This document shows, piece by piece, positions 8,365-15,499 of a stretch of DNA of 64,000 nt. Each line of letters opens with the position of its first letter. Position 1 is the first letter of the stretch. The stretch lies in NCBI GenBank assembly GCA_030427905.1, contig JAUICL010000001.1, positions 310,001 to 374,000 on the forward strand, in the 5' to 3' direction. The DNA is from Bacteroidia bacterium (lineage in GTDB: Bacteria > Bacteroidota > Bacteroidia > Flavobacteriales_D > Cryomorphaceae). The position numbers and the translations under genes are program-made. Under the pieces are notes generated by a model that had not been told where the DNA came from, searched no databases, and was given only the letters and a program-made list of their open reading frames with translations.

Positions 8365-8466
8365 TTGGGGCATTAGCTTCCTGACGAGCAAAGCTATCAG
8401 GACTAGAGCGCCCCGAAAGCGTTCGGGGAGGCCTGCGGGAACGATTAATTCGAACCGCTTGCTGAA
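8365..8466 (+). repeat. Degenerate tRNA-Ala copy carrying inserted hairpins
   Basis: This block repeats segments of the intact tRNA-Ala that follows. The 5' end TTGGGGCATTAGCT is identical to 8479-8492. CTAGAGCGC (8403-8411), GAGGCC (8428-8433) and TTCGAA plus CCGCT (8449-8459) follow in tRNA order. Between them the D loop is replaced by an inverted repeat TCCTGA/TCAGGA (8379-8402), and the anticodon arm by a perfect hairpin CCCCGAA-AGCG-TTCGGGG (8411-8428). The T arm has about 10 extra bases. It cannot fold as a working tRNA. It looks like a tRNA remnant or a tRNA-derived element. Confidence 0.65.
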
Positions 8467-8480
8467 CGAAAAAGATTATT

Positions 8481-8554
8481 GGGGCATTAGCTCAGTTGGC
8501 TAGAGCGCTACACTGGCAGTGTAGAGGCCAGCGGTTCGAATCCGCTATGCTCCA
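8481..8554 (+). tRNA. tRNA-Ala (anticodon GGC)
   Basis: A 74-base tRNA with a complete cloverleaf. The acceptor stem GGGGCAT/ATGCTCC has one G-T pair. The D arm contains AGCTCAGTTGGCTAGAGC. The anticodon stem CTACA/TGTAG holds the loop CTGGCAG, giving anticodon GGC (alanine). The T arm AGCGG-TTCGAAT-CCGCT is canonical and the discriminator base is A. CCA is not encoded. A hairpin terminator follows at 8561, then a GIY-YIG gene. Confidence 0.97.
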
Positions 8555-8560
8555 CAATAA

Positions 8561-8585
8561 AGGCTTCCTTCGGGGAGCCTTTCTC
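8561..8585 (+). terminator. Hairpin terminator after tRNA-Ala
   Basis: AGGCTTCC-TTCG-GGGAGCCT forms an 8-bp stem with a TTCG tetraloop (one G-T pair), followed by TTCTCGTT. It lies 6 bases after the tRNA and 4 bases before the GIY-YIG start codon. Confidence 0.6.
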
Positions 8586-8588
8586 GTT

Positions 8589-8840
8589 ATGGCAATTGTG
8601 TACATCATATATTCTGAGAAGTGGGATCGATACTATATCGGGTTTACAGAAAATATAAGCCAGCGATTGTTGTATCACAATTCCGGCAAAAACAAATCAA
8701 CCAGAGGTAGTGAACCATGGGTGCTGAAGTATCACGAAAAACACCCAAGCGCTACATCTGCCCGGAAACGAGAACACGCAATCAAAGCCAAGAAAAGTCG
8801 GAAGTATATTGAATGGTTAATCAACTCAGCGGAAAATTAA
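8589..8840 (+). CDS. Small GIY-YIG nuclease-domain protein (UvrC N-terminal-like)
   Basis: An 83-residue stand-alone GIY-YIG domain. The VYIIY (4-8) and YYIG (15-18) strands, catalytic Arg26 in ISQRL and metal-binding Glu62 in KREHAIK are all present, and the C-terminus ends in SRKYIEWLI as in the URI/YhbQ-type family. Such single-domain proteins are widespread and their role is poorly defined; some relatives are homing-type nucleases. The ATG at 8589 is chosen. The frame stays open back to 8496, but that would translate the tRNA-Ala and its terminator. The gene follows the tRNA directly and is flanked on both sides by degenerate tRNA-like repeats, which suggests the tRNA, repeats and nuclease form one unit. 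Confidence 0.88.
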   Translation: MAIVYIIYSEKWDRYYIGFTENISQRLLYHNSGKNKSTRGSEPWVLKYHEKHPSATSARKREHAIKAKKSRKYIEWLINSAEN

Positions 8841-8844
8841 GTTG

Positions 8845-8893
8845 GCGTCCCGAAGGAATTCGGTGAGGCCACCCCGATCAAATCGGGGTATGC
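8845..8893 (+). repeat. Degenerate tRNA 3'-half downstream of the GIY-YIG gene
   Basis: GCGTCCCGAAGGAATTCGG followed by TGAGGCC (8845-8870) matches 21 of 26 bases of the hairpin unit at 8408-8433. It then continues with a T-arm-shaped hairpin CCCCG-ATCAAAT-CGGGG (5-bp stem, 7-base loop) and TATGC. The order GAGGCCA, T arm, TATGC is that of the tRNA-Ala 3' half. It closes the tRNA/GIY-YIG cassette on the right. Confidence 0.6.
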
Positions 8894-9060
8894 AGTACAA
8901 AATCAATTCACGTAGTCACCAGAGCTAAAGAGATGGTATTGGAGTTTTGCATACACCACTTAAACCGTTGAAAGGCATGGTTTTCGAGATGATGAATGCG
9001 AACTGTAGAACTCCTTTTGAGAAATTTTCTCTAACTTGGTCAAAACAGAAAATCAAAGCC

Positions 9061-9573
9061 ATGAGACGAATTATTCTAGCTTTTCTCTTTATGTCCGCAT
9101 GCATTCTTGAATGTCATTCTCAAGAGAAGGAAAAATTTAAACCGCATCACGAGATAAAACTTAACATCGTATACTCACTAGCTGAAATTGTAGAATTGAA
9201 CTACGAGTTGGTACTAGGTGAAGACTTTTCGGTGGGATTGGCTGCAAACTATTGGTTTGATGAAAGCGCTCGAATTGATTACCAAATCATACCGTACTTC
9301 AGATTCTACCCTCTTAATCAAAAACCATCTGCGGGATTCTTTATTGAAGCGAACACGTCAATCCTAGGCGTTACAAATGAAATTTACAATTTTCCGTACG
9401 AGATGGAAGAAGAGTCTGATGTTGAGTTTGGAATGGGCGTAGCTACTGGCTACAAATTTATTTCTCGAAATGATTTTACCACCGAGCTGTATCTAGGAGC
9501 GGGACGCGTATTTGGAGGAGACTACAACGAGTTCTATCCCAGGCTTGGTATCACCCTAGGAAAGCGATTCTAA
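9061..9573 (+). CDS. Outer-membrane beta-barrel protein, DUF3575-like
   Basis: A 170-residue exported protein. Residues 1-20 are a signal peptide ending HSQ. The rest is a string of short amphipathic strands (IKLNIVYSLAEIVELNYELVL, FSVGLAANYWF, YFRFYPLN, FGMGVATGYKF, GITLGKRF) ending in Phe, as expected of a small outer-membrane barrel. The pattern of a first strand KLN followed by a family-typical ELNYE agrees with DUF3575. The ATG at 9061 gives a clean signal peptide; upstream in-frame ATGs from 8947 do not. It is expected in the outer membrane; its function is unknown. Confidence 0.75.
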   Translation: MRRIILAFLFMSACILECHSQEKEKFKPHHEIKLNIVYSLAEIVELNYELVLGEDFSVGLAANYWFDESARIDYQIIPYFRFYPLNQKPSAGFFIEANTSILGVTNEIYNFPYEMEEESDVEFGMGVATGYKFISRNDFTTELYLGAGRVFGGDYNEFYPRLGITLGKRF

Positions 9574-9646
9574 GCTCACCTGCAAGACTTTCCTACAAAG
9601 CATCAGGAGATAAGCGCATAAAATTTATTCTCCTATTTTTATTGCA

Positions 9647-11959
9647 ATGCGCAATTGGTTCATCTTTACTTTTCTAGTTTCTTGTCTATTCTGCACGAAT
9701 GCAAAAGGCCAAGAAGGCCCAAAGGTGGGTCTCGTGCTAAGTGGTGGTGGGGCCAAAGGAATTGCTCATATCGGTGTGCTCAAATCGATGGAAGAAGCGG
9801 GCATTGTGCCCGACTATATCGTGGGTACCAGTATGGGAGCTATCGTGGGAGCGCTTTACTCCTTAGGTTATTCGGCCGATGAGATCGAAGCTAAAATACT
9901 CGCAATAGATTGGGATTTGATTCTAACCAATCAAGTACCCCTGAACTCCATAGCTTTTGAAGAAAAGGAGTACTACAATCGGTACATGATCGAGTTTCCC
10001 TTTTCGGATGGAAGGGTAAGGCTTCCCAACGGGATGATTGAAAGCCAGTCGCTGACTGAGATATTGCAGTACCACCTTTGGCCGGCCCTGAAGTACAATG
10101 ACTTTGACGAGTTTCCGATACCGTTTCGTTGCGTAGGTACTGACTTGCAGACTGGCGAGGCCATTGTTTTTGACTCGGGTTCACTGTACAAAGCTGTACG
10201 TGCGAGCATGGCTATGCCGGGGGTTTTCACCGCAGTAAATTTGGATTCGACCTATGCTGTAGATGGCGGGCTTGTGGAAAATTTCCCTGTAAACCGGGTG
10301 ATTGAAATGGGGGCCGACTACGTGATTGGAGTGAACGTGAGCAGCACCACCCTGAGCGGACAAGAGAGCTTCGAAACCATCGGCGAGATAGCTATGTCGG
10401 TGGCTATGATTGGCTCAAATAAACGGTCGGCGTCTGAGATCGACTCATGCGACATCTATATCGAACCAGAAGTTGGCGCCTTTTCAGCCGGAAATTTCAC
10501 CAAAGCGCAAGCCATTCTCGAAGCCGGTATTCGAGCGGGAGCATCCCACATCAATGAATTTGACCTATTGGCTGCGAAGCTCAAAAAAGAAACAACGCCA
10601 GAATCCCCAAGAATCGATCCGCTTAAGCTTTCATCTGTTCAAATTGACCACTCCGATCTATTTAGCGATAAACTCCTCCATTCCAAGCTCGATTTATCGT
10701 TAGATGACACCATTAGCAGAAATGCGCTTACTAAATCAGTACGGCAGGTTTTCGGAATCAATGGGTTTCACAAAGTGGAATACACGCTCAATCCAAACAA
10801 GAAAGATGAGCTGCTTATTGACCTTCAGGAAAAAACTCCCGGACGGCTTTTCGCAAGCCTTCACATAGACAACGTCTTTGCCACGGGGCTTCTTTTAAAT
10901 CTAACGTATCGAGATCTCTTGGGAAAAGACTCCCGCTCTATCTTTATACTAGACATCTCGAAAAACCCAAAGTTTAGATTTGATTATTACAAATACATCG
11001 GACTGCGAAAGCGCCTTGCACTCAATTTCAGATATGACTTTCTGAACGAAGAAAGCCCAATCTACGAGCGTGGTGAAGTAAAGGATATTTCGAAAAGTCA
11101 AATTCACAAAGTGAGACTCGGAATACTCAGCACACAATCCCTCAAACAAAGCTTCACTCTACATGGATACTTCAATTCTCAGTCGGCTGGTGACCAATTT
11201 GAGCGAGTGGTTCCTGAAGAGATCGACAAACTCAAACTGAGTGATGCGGGGGTCGAAATAGGCTATTTTCGCAATACGCTCGACAACAGAAACTTTCCTT
11301 CGCGCGGAGTCGAACTCAATTCACTAGTGAGAGCACTTGCTTGGTCAAAATACGAGCTCGTTGCTCAAAGCGGAGTTGATAGCGTTCGAATTTCCGATGA
11401 TCTTGACCTGCTGGTACCTATCGAATTGTATGAAGATATCCTCGATGCCTTGACTCCTGGTTTATACTTTGAGATAATAACCCAAATCAGAAGGTACTTT
11501 GCAATCGGTAAATCAACGAGTATTATCGGCGATTTTGGATTTGGACTTACCATCGGTGAGCTTGATTCTGAGCAGTTTAAGAACCAGTTTTCAATAAGCG
11601 GAAGCAGACGCATGAATCTGAGTGACTTCCGGGCCTACGGCTATAATTACGATGAGTTGACCGCACCAAATCTAGCGATGGCTGGAGCATCTCTTCAAAA
11701 AATAGTATTCAGAAATCTCTTTCTGAGAGGGGGTGCTTCCCTGATCGGCACATACAGATACATCGACTATAAGAATATCTCAGAACAGTTCTCCTTTGAT
11801 GAATTTGAAGAAGAGAATCTAAGTGTAGGCTATGGGTTCGAAGCTTCATTTAGGAGTCGACTAGGCCCAATTTCTGCTGGCGTATCCACCAATACTGATG
11901 ATGGCCAGATTAGGTACTTCTTTTCATTTGGTTATTCTTTTAATTACTCCGACCCCTAA
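9647..11959 (+). CDS. Patatin-like phospholipase fused to a C-terminal outer-membrane barrel
   Basis: A 770-residue protein. A signal peptide (1-21) is followed by a patatin domain (about 25-235) with oxyanion motif SGGGAKG, nucleophile Ser62 in GTSMG and Asp206 in VDGG, the Ser-Asp dyad of lipid acyl hydrolases. A linker with a POTRA-like segment (about 310-385, KSVRQVFGINGFHKVEYTL) leads into a C-terminal barrel (about 390-770) of Omp85/TamA type ending GYSFNYSDP. This is the layout of type Vd patatin proteins such as PlpD and is common in Bacteroidota. It probably sits in the outer membrane; whether the lipase faces the periplasm or the outside is not visible. The ATG at 9647 directly precedes the signal peptide. 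Confidence 0.92.
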   Translation: MRNWFIFTFLVSCLFCTNAKGQEGPKVGLVLSGGGAKGIAHIGVLKSMEEAGIVPDYIVGTSMGAIVGALYSLGYSADEIEAKILAIDWDLILTNQVPLNSIAFEEKEYYNRYMIEFPFSDGRVRLPNGMIESQSLTEILQYHLWPALKYNDFDEFPIPFRCVGTDLQTGEAIVFDSGSLYKAVRASMAMPGVFTAVNLDSTYAVDGGLVENFPVNRVIEMGADYVIGVNVSSTTLSGQESFETIGEIAMSVAMIGSNKRSASEIDSCDIYIEPEVGAFSAGNFTKAQAILEAGIRAGASHINEFDLLAAKLKKETTPESPRIDPLKLSSVQIDHSDLFSDKLLHSKLDLSLDDTISRNALTKSVRQVFGINGFHKVEYTLNPNKKDELLIDLQEKTPGRLFASLHIDNVFATGLLLNLTYRDLLGKDSRSIFILDISKNPKFRFDYYKYIGLRKRLALNFRYDFLNEESPIYERGEVKDISKSQIHKVRLGILSTQSLKQSFTLHGYFNSQSAGDQFERVVPEEIDKLKLSDAGVEIGYFRNTLDNRNFPSRGVELNSLVRALAWSKYELVAQSGVDSVRISDDLDLLVPIELYEDILDALTPGLYFEIITQIRRYFAIGKSTSIIGDFGFGLTIGELDSEQFKNQFSISGSRRMNLSDFRAYGYNYDELTAPNLAMAGASLQKIVFRNLFLRGGASLIGTYRYIDYKNISEQFSFDEFEEENLSVGYGFEASFRSRLGPISAGVSTNTDDGQIRYFFSFGYSFNYSDP

Positions 11960-11993
11960 TAGAGTCTTAAAGTAAGCCTATATTTAAAGCTCA

Positions 11994-13010
11994 ATGCACG
12001 CAGGTAAACATTTCAGCTTTCTAGAAGCATTTATTTGGACGAGATGGGATATTTTGAGCTTCCTTCTCTACTCAACTGCGGTTTCTGTTTTATACGAGGG
12101 CTTTGGCATCACCCAAATAGGGATACCCTGGCTACCAGTAGCTCTGATAGGTACAGCGGTGGCCTTTCTCATTGGTTTTAAAAACAATGCCACTTACGAT
12201 CGCCTTTGGGAAGCGCGAAAAATTTGGGGCGAAATAGTGAACCAAAGCCGAACTTGGGGCATCATGTGTCGCGATTTTATAACGCCCTATCGAAGTGCTG
12301 TAGAAATCTCAGATGCCGAGATCAACTCGATCCATCGGCGATTGATCGACCGACACATAGCCTGGCTCACGGCCTTGCGTTTTGAATTGCGCCAGCCAAA
12401 GAATTGGGAAAACATGACCAGCCGTTCGGCACGTGCATTTAAAAAGCGCTTCAAAGTACCAGAAGAAAAAGAAAACCTAGATGAATTGCTTCAGAAGTAT
12501 TTGTCAAGGGAAGAATTTGATCAAATTCAGGGCACTCAAAATCTACCTGCGCAAATCCTAAGCCTACAATCAAAAGACTTGAAGGAGCTCGAGCACCGCG
12601 GTTTGACTGAAGACTTTCGCCACATCGAACTAGAGAAGATGCTAGGAACGTTCTATACCTGTCAAGGTAAAGCAGAGCGGATCAAGAACTTTCCCTATCC
12701 CCGGGTCTTCTCCACAACAAACCGCTACTTCGTGGGTATTTTTCTCGGCCTACTCCCCCTCGGTTTGGCGCCAGAATTTCACAAGCTCGGGGCTCTGGCT
12801 TGGCTAAACATTCCCTTTAGCACCCTAGTATCGTGGGTCTATAATTCCATGGAAAAGATTGGCGTATCAACTGAGAATCCATTTCAAGGGGGGGCTAATG
12901 ACGTACCTATATCCAGCATATCCCGCGCTATTGAGATCGACCTGCTTCAAATTCTAGGAGAAACGAATGTACCCGAACCAATTCAGCCGGTTCACAACAT
13001 ATTAATGTAG
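11994..13010 (+). CDS. Bestrophin-family (UPF0187) membrane channel protein
   Basis: A 338-residue inner-membrane protein of the bestrophin/UPF0187 family, whose studied members are anion or cation channels. Hydrophobic segments lie at about 20-42, 45-62, 228-248 and 252-270. Family-typical stretches are visible: FKNNATYDRLWEARKIWGEIV near residue 62, RHIAWLTALRFELR near 122, and PFPYPRVFSTTNRYFVGIFL-like sequence near 225-240. It starts with the ATG at 11994, 34 bases after the patatin gene. A TATATTTA sequence lies just upstream and may be a -7 element. The ion it conducts is unknown. Confidence 0.9.
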   Translation: MHAGKHFSFLEAFIWTRWDILSFLLYSTAVSVLYEGFGITQIGIPWLPVALIGTAVAFLIGFKNNATYDRLWEARKIWGEIVNQSRTWGIMCRDFITPYRSAVEISDAEINSIHRRLIDRHIAWLTALRFELRQPKNWENMTSRSARAFKKRFKVPEEKENLDELLQKYLSREEFDQIQGTQNLPAQILSLQSKDLKELEHRGLTEDFRHIELEKMLGTFYTCQGKAERIKNFPYPRVFSTTNRYFVGIFLGLLPLGLAPEFHKLGALAWLNIPFSTLVSWVYNSMEKIGVSTENPFQGGANDVPISSISRAIEIDLLQILGETNVPEPIQPVHNILM

Positions 13011-13126
13011 GAAAAGGCCGAATCAAAGCATGAGTGCCAAGCCTTTCGCTCACACCCCAATAAATTTCGATACAGCTATATCCCCAGCTCAAACATCTTA
13101 TATTTAAACACGAATACTCATCGCCT

Positions 13127-14374
13127 ATGCGTACTATACTTCTGGTTTGTTTCTGGATTCTGGGACTTCATGCATTCTCTCAAAGCAATTACAACCCCAA
13201 TATTATCCCTCTTGGAGATAAAGAAGCACTAATGGGCAATACGGGTACCGGAGGTATCGGGTCTACTGGGGCAGTGTACTATAATCCCGCTGCCTTGACG
13301 ATGTTAGATGGAAATAGCTTCTCGCTTTCCGCTTCGGCATACATGCGCTATAAGTTTACCGCTGACCCGATAGATGTCATTAATGGACAAGATCTCCTTT
13401 ATGAAGCGGTCGACTATCAGAGTATTCCGTCGAGTGTGGTTATAGCAAAGAAGAAAGGAGACTGGAACATTGCTCTGTCGCTTCTGATTCCTCAAGACTT
13501 CCTGTACGAAGGGCAAACCACGTGGAACGTCCCAATAGATACTTATCAGTCGAAGTTTAAGATTCTTCAAAATTTTAAAGAAAACCTGTTTCTAGCTGGG
13601 TTATCTGCCGCGCACAAGCTGGGCAATGGCTACTCCATTGGGCTCACCATGTACGGTACGGCCTACGCCTACACATCCATCTCCGATATCTCGGCTACTT
13701 TCCCTGATGATCCAAGCTTGCTCAGTGTCAGCACATCAAGAACTCGAGTTCACCCGTTCGACATTTTCTTTATTGCCGGGGTCTTGAAGGAGATGGAAAA
13801 GTGGAATATTGGCTTATCTGTAACCACACCTAATATCAACATTTGGAAGGCTGGCTCTTACTACGAGTACAATTTTTCCAATTTGGGTGGAACGTCTGAG
13901 AGCTCAGTCGTTGACGAACAAGACCTCGACGGGCAGTTCAAATACCCCATGGAAATCCGTCTCGGTACTGTGTACAGAGCATCAGAGCGCACCCTGCTCG
14001 CCATGGACCTAACATACCGCAGTGAAAGCGACTACCACATATTCGGTGATTTCCGGCCAGATGAATTTGCCATCGACACCAGAGGACAGTTTAGGGTAAA
14101 TGCAGGACTCGAGTTTGACACCAGTGAGAAGTTGAACTACTTGATAGGTGGAAGTTACAACCCGAGTACCTTAGTAGAAACCGGGAGTGAAGCGAGCCAA
14201 GTGTTCATCGGCGGATACACAGGCCTAAAACTGATAACAAAGTACCTGGAAACTTCGATTGGTTTTTTCTATAATCGGGGTTCGGGAGAAGCTCACTTGG
14301 AAATAGTGAACGGAGATTCAAAACAATCATATGAAATAATGGGCTTCTTTTTGGGGTCAAACTATAAATTCTAA
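13127..14374 (+). CDS. FadL/OmpP1-like outer-membrane transport protein
   Basis: A 415-residue outer-membrane protein. A signal peptide ends at about residue 19 (HAFSQ). The N-terminal region GNTGTGGIGSTGAVYYNPAAL is the hatch-like motif typical of the FadL/OmpP1/TodX family, and the rest alternates amphipathic strands and turns, ending SNYKF with a C-terminal Phe. Members move hydrophobic compounds such as long-chain fatty acids across the outer membrane. The substrate here is unknown. The next barrel gene starts 3 bases after its stop, so the two are probably co-transcribed. Confidence 0.82.
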   Translation: MRTILLVCFWILGLHAFSQSNYNPNIIPLGDKEALMGNTGTGGIGSTGAVYYNPAALTMLDGNSFSLSASAYMRYKFTADPIDVINGQDLLYEAVDYQSIPSSVVIAKKKGDWNIALSLLIPQDFLYEGQTTWNVPIDTYQSKFKILQNFKENLFLAGLSAAHKLGNGYSIGLTMYGTAYAYTSISDISATFPDDPSLLSVSTSRTRVHPFDIFFIAGVLKEMEKWNIGLSVTTPNINIWKAGSYYEYNFSNLGGTSESSVVDEQDLDGQFKYPMEIRLGTVYRASERTLLAMDLTYRSESDYHIFGDFRPDEFAIDTRGQFRVNAGLEFDTSEKLNYLIGGSYNPSTLVETGSEASQVFIGGYTGLKLITKYLETSIGFFYNRGSGEAHLEIVNGDSKQSYEIMGFFLGSNYKF

Positions 14375-14376
14375 TC

Positions 14377-15087
14377 ATGAACACCTTTAAGTCTTCTATT
14401 CTTTCGATCTGCATTTTTGCAACAGTTTTATCATCACAAGCGCAGTCTGTAACAGAAATTGGTGGTTTCGCGGCAATTCCAGTGGGAGAGTTGGGATCAA
14501 CCGAATTGGGTGACGGTGGAGGCTTTGCCGAAACGGGCTGGGGAATTCGCATTTATTCGAAGAAGGAATGGAAAGTCCTACCCGAGGGTATGTCAATCGG
14601 TTTCTTCTCAACATATCAATGGAGCAAAATAGACAATAGCGCCCTATCTGAAGCATATACCGAAGTCCTTGGACAGCGCACCGAAGTGACCGATAGCCGC
14701 TATGCACCATTCACCACTGCCTTGGGCCCCAACTACGAATGGGGTTTTGGGAAAGTAAACTTGAATGTAAGAGCACATCTCGGCGTTATGTTCTTAAACA
14801 CCAAGTCGATTACCATCAATGTTTTTGACGATGGAGGAAGCCAGCTCACTTCAGAAACGGTCAATTTCGACAACGACCCGGCTTTTCTCTATGGTGGTGG
14901 CCTTGCATTGGGCTACGAACTTATCCCCGATATTCTGGACATCGCCTTGACAGCCGATTTTCTTCATGCCAAACAAAACATCGACGTTTCGTTTGAGAGC
15001 AGTGAAGCCATCGACTCATCCCAAAACCTTTCTTACCTCAACGCGGGAATTTCTATCGTTCTGAAGCCTATTCCGGAGAAGAAGTAG
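14377..15087 (+). CDS. Hypothetical outer-membrane beta-barrel protein
   Basis: A 236-residue exported protein with a signal peptide (1-23, ending SQA). Its strand pattern (GWGIRIYSKKEWKVL, MSIGFFSTYQW, WGFGKVNLNVRAHLGVMFL, FLYGGGLALGYEL, LNAGISIVL) suggests a porin-like barrel of 8-10 strands. It lies 3 bases after the FadL-like gene and 10 bases before a strong terminator, so it ends that transcription unit. No specific family is recognised. Confidence 0.75.
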   Translation: MNTFKSSILSICIFATVLSSQAQSVTEIGGFAAIPVGELGSTELGDGGGFAETGWGIRIYSKKEWKVLPEGMSIGFFSTYQWSKIDNSALSEAYTEVLGQRTEVTDSRYAPFTTALGPNYEWGFGKVNLNVRAHLGVMFLNTKSITINVFDDGGSQLTSETVNFDNDPAFLYGGGLALGYELIPDILDIALTADFLHAKQNIDVSFESSEAIDSSQNLSYLNAGISIVLKPIPEKK

Positions 15088-15097
15088 AAACAAAAAT

Positions 15098-15118
15098 CTC
15101 CGCTAATGCGGAGTTTTT
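15098..15118 (+). terminator. Intrinsic terminator after the barrel-protein genes
   Basis: CTCCGC-TAAT-GCGGAG (6-bp stem) followed by TTTTT. It ends the unit of the two outer-membrane protein genes at 13127-15087. Confidence 0.85.
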
Positions 15119-15120
15119 CG

Positions 15121-15137
15121 GTGGGCCCAGCTGGGCT
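15121..15137 (-). repeat. Copy of the tRNA(CAT) 3' end
   Basis: The 17 bases GTGGGCCCAGCTGGGCT are identical to 15212-15228, which encode the acceptor and T-stem 3' strands of the neighbouring tRNA. Read leftward it forms an outer 3' tRNA half beyond the tRNA terminator. The intervening 15138-15175 contains a short stretch rich in C and G with no gene. Confidence 0.65.
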
Positions 15138-15175
15138 TCATCCTAAGGCGGATAGACTTCTCGCCCCCAAACGCA

Positions 15176-15209
15176 CAAAAAAACCCACCCCGAAGAAATC
15201 GGTGTGGGT
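15176..15209 (-). terminator. Intrinsic terminator of the tRNA(CAT) gene
   Basis: Read leftward, ACCCACACCGA and TCGGGGTGGGT form an 11-bp stem with one mismatch and a TTTCT loop, followed by seven T. It lies 3 bases after the tRNA. Confidence 0.85.
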
Positions 15210-15212
15210 CAG

Positions 15213-15286
15213 TGGGCCCAGCTGGGCTCGAACCAGCGACCACCTGATTATGAGTCAGGTGCTCTAACCAACTGAGCTATGGGCCC
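15213..15286 (-). tRNA. tRNA with CAT anticodon (Ile2 with lysidine, or elongator Met)
   Basis: A 74-base cloverleaf. The acceptor stem GGGCCCA/TGGGCCC is perfect, the D arm is AGCTCAGTTGGTTAGAGC, the anticodon stem CCTGA/TCAGG holds CTCATAA, the T arm is GCTGG-TTCGAGC-CCAGC, and the discriminator is A. CCA is not encoded. The anticodon CAT reads Met, or Ile (AUA) after lysidine modification. The GGTCGCTGGTTC stretch resembles tRNA-Ile2 more than elongator Met, but this cannot be settled by eye. It is not the initiator, because its first base pair is G-C. Confidence 0.93.
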
Positions 15287-15298
15287 TAAGTTCTTTCA

Positions 15299-15357
15299 GG
15301 GGCCTAGCGAAGTGCTTGTCTGCCGAAGCAGAGCGAAGCTGAAGCTATCGGCCCTAA
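15299..15357 (-). repeat. Degenerate tRNA(CAT) 5' half with inserted hairpin
   Basis: Read leftward, TTAGGGCCGATAGCTTCAG (15339-15357) repeats the tRNA 5' end TTAGGGCCCATAGCTCAG with one substitution and one inserted base. It continues with CTTCG-rich sequence able to pair with itself and closes with TAGGCCCC, which pairs with the GGGCC start. It lies directly upstream of the intact tRNA. The remaining bases 15358-15499 hold no gene that I can see. Confidence 0.6.
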
Positions 15358-15499
15358 AATGGTGGGCAAAAATAAGCTTTCGGATCAAACCGTGCAAACA
15401 TTGATCGCAGCAATAGTAGGTGTTTGATATCTAATCAAATCGCACGTGCAAGTCTCCCTTTAAAACCATAACTTGTTTGACGAACTGTATAACTAAGCT

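Noticed and set aside
8496-8588. N-terminal extension of the GIY-YIG protein starting inside the tRNA
   Set aside because: It would translate the tRNA-Ala and its terminator hairpin; the GIY-YIG domain begins exactly at the ATG at 8589.
8365-8893. CRISPR-like array because of repeated hairpins
   Set aside because: Only two or three unequal copies, no regular spacers and no cas genes; the units match tRNA segments instead.
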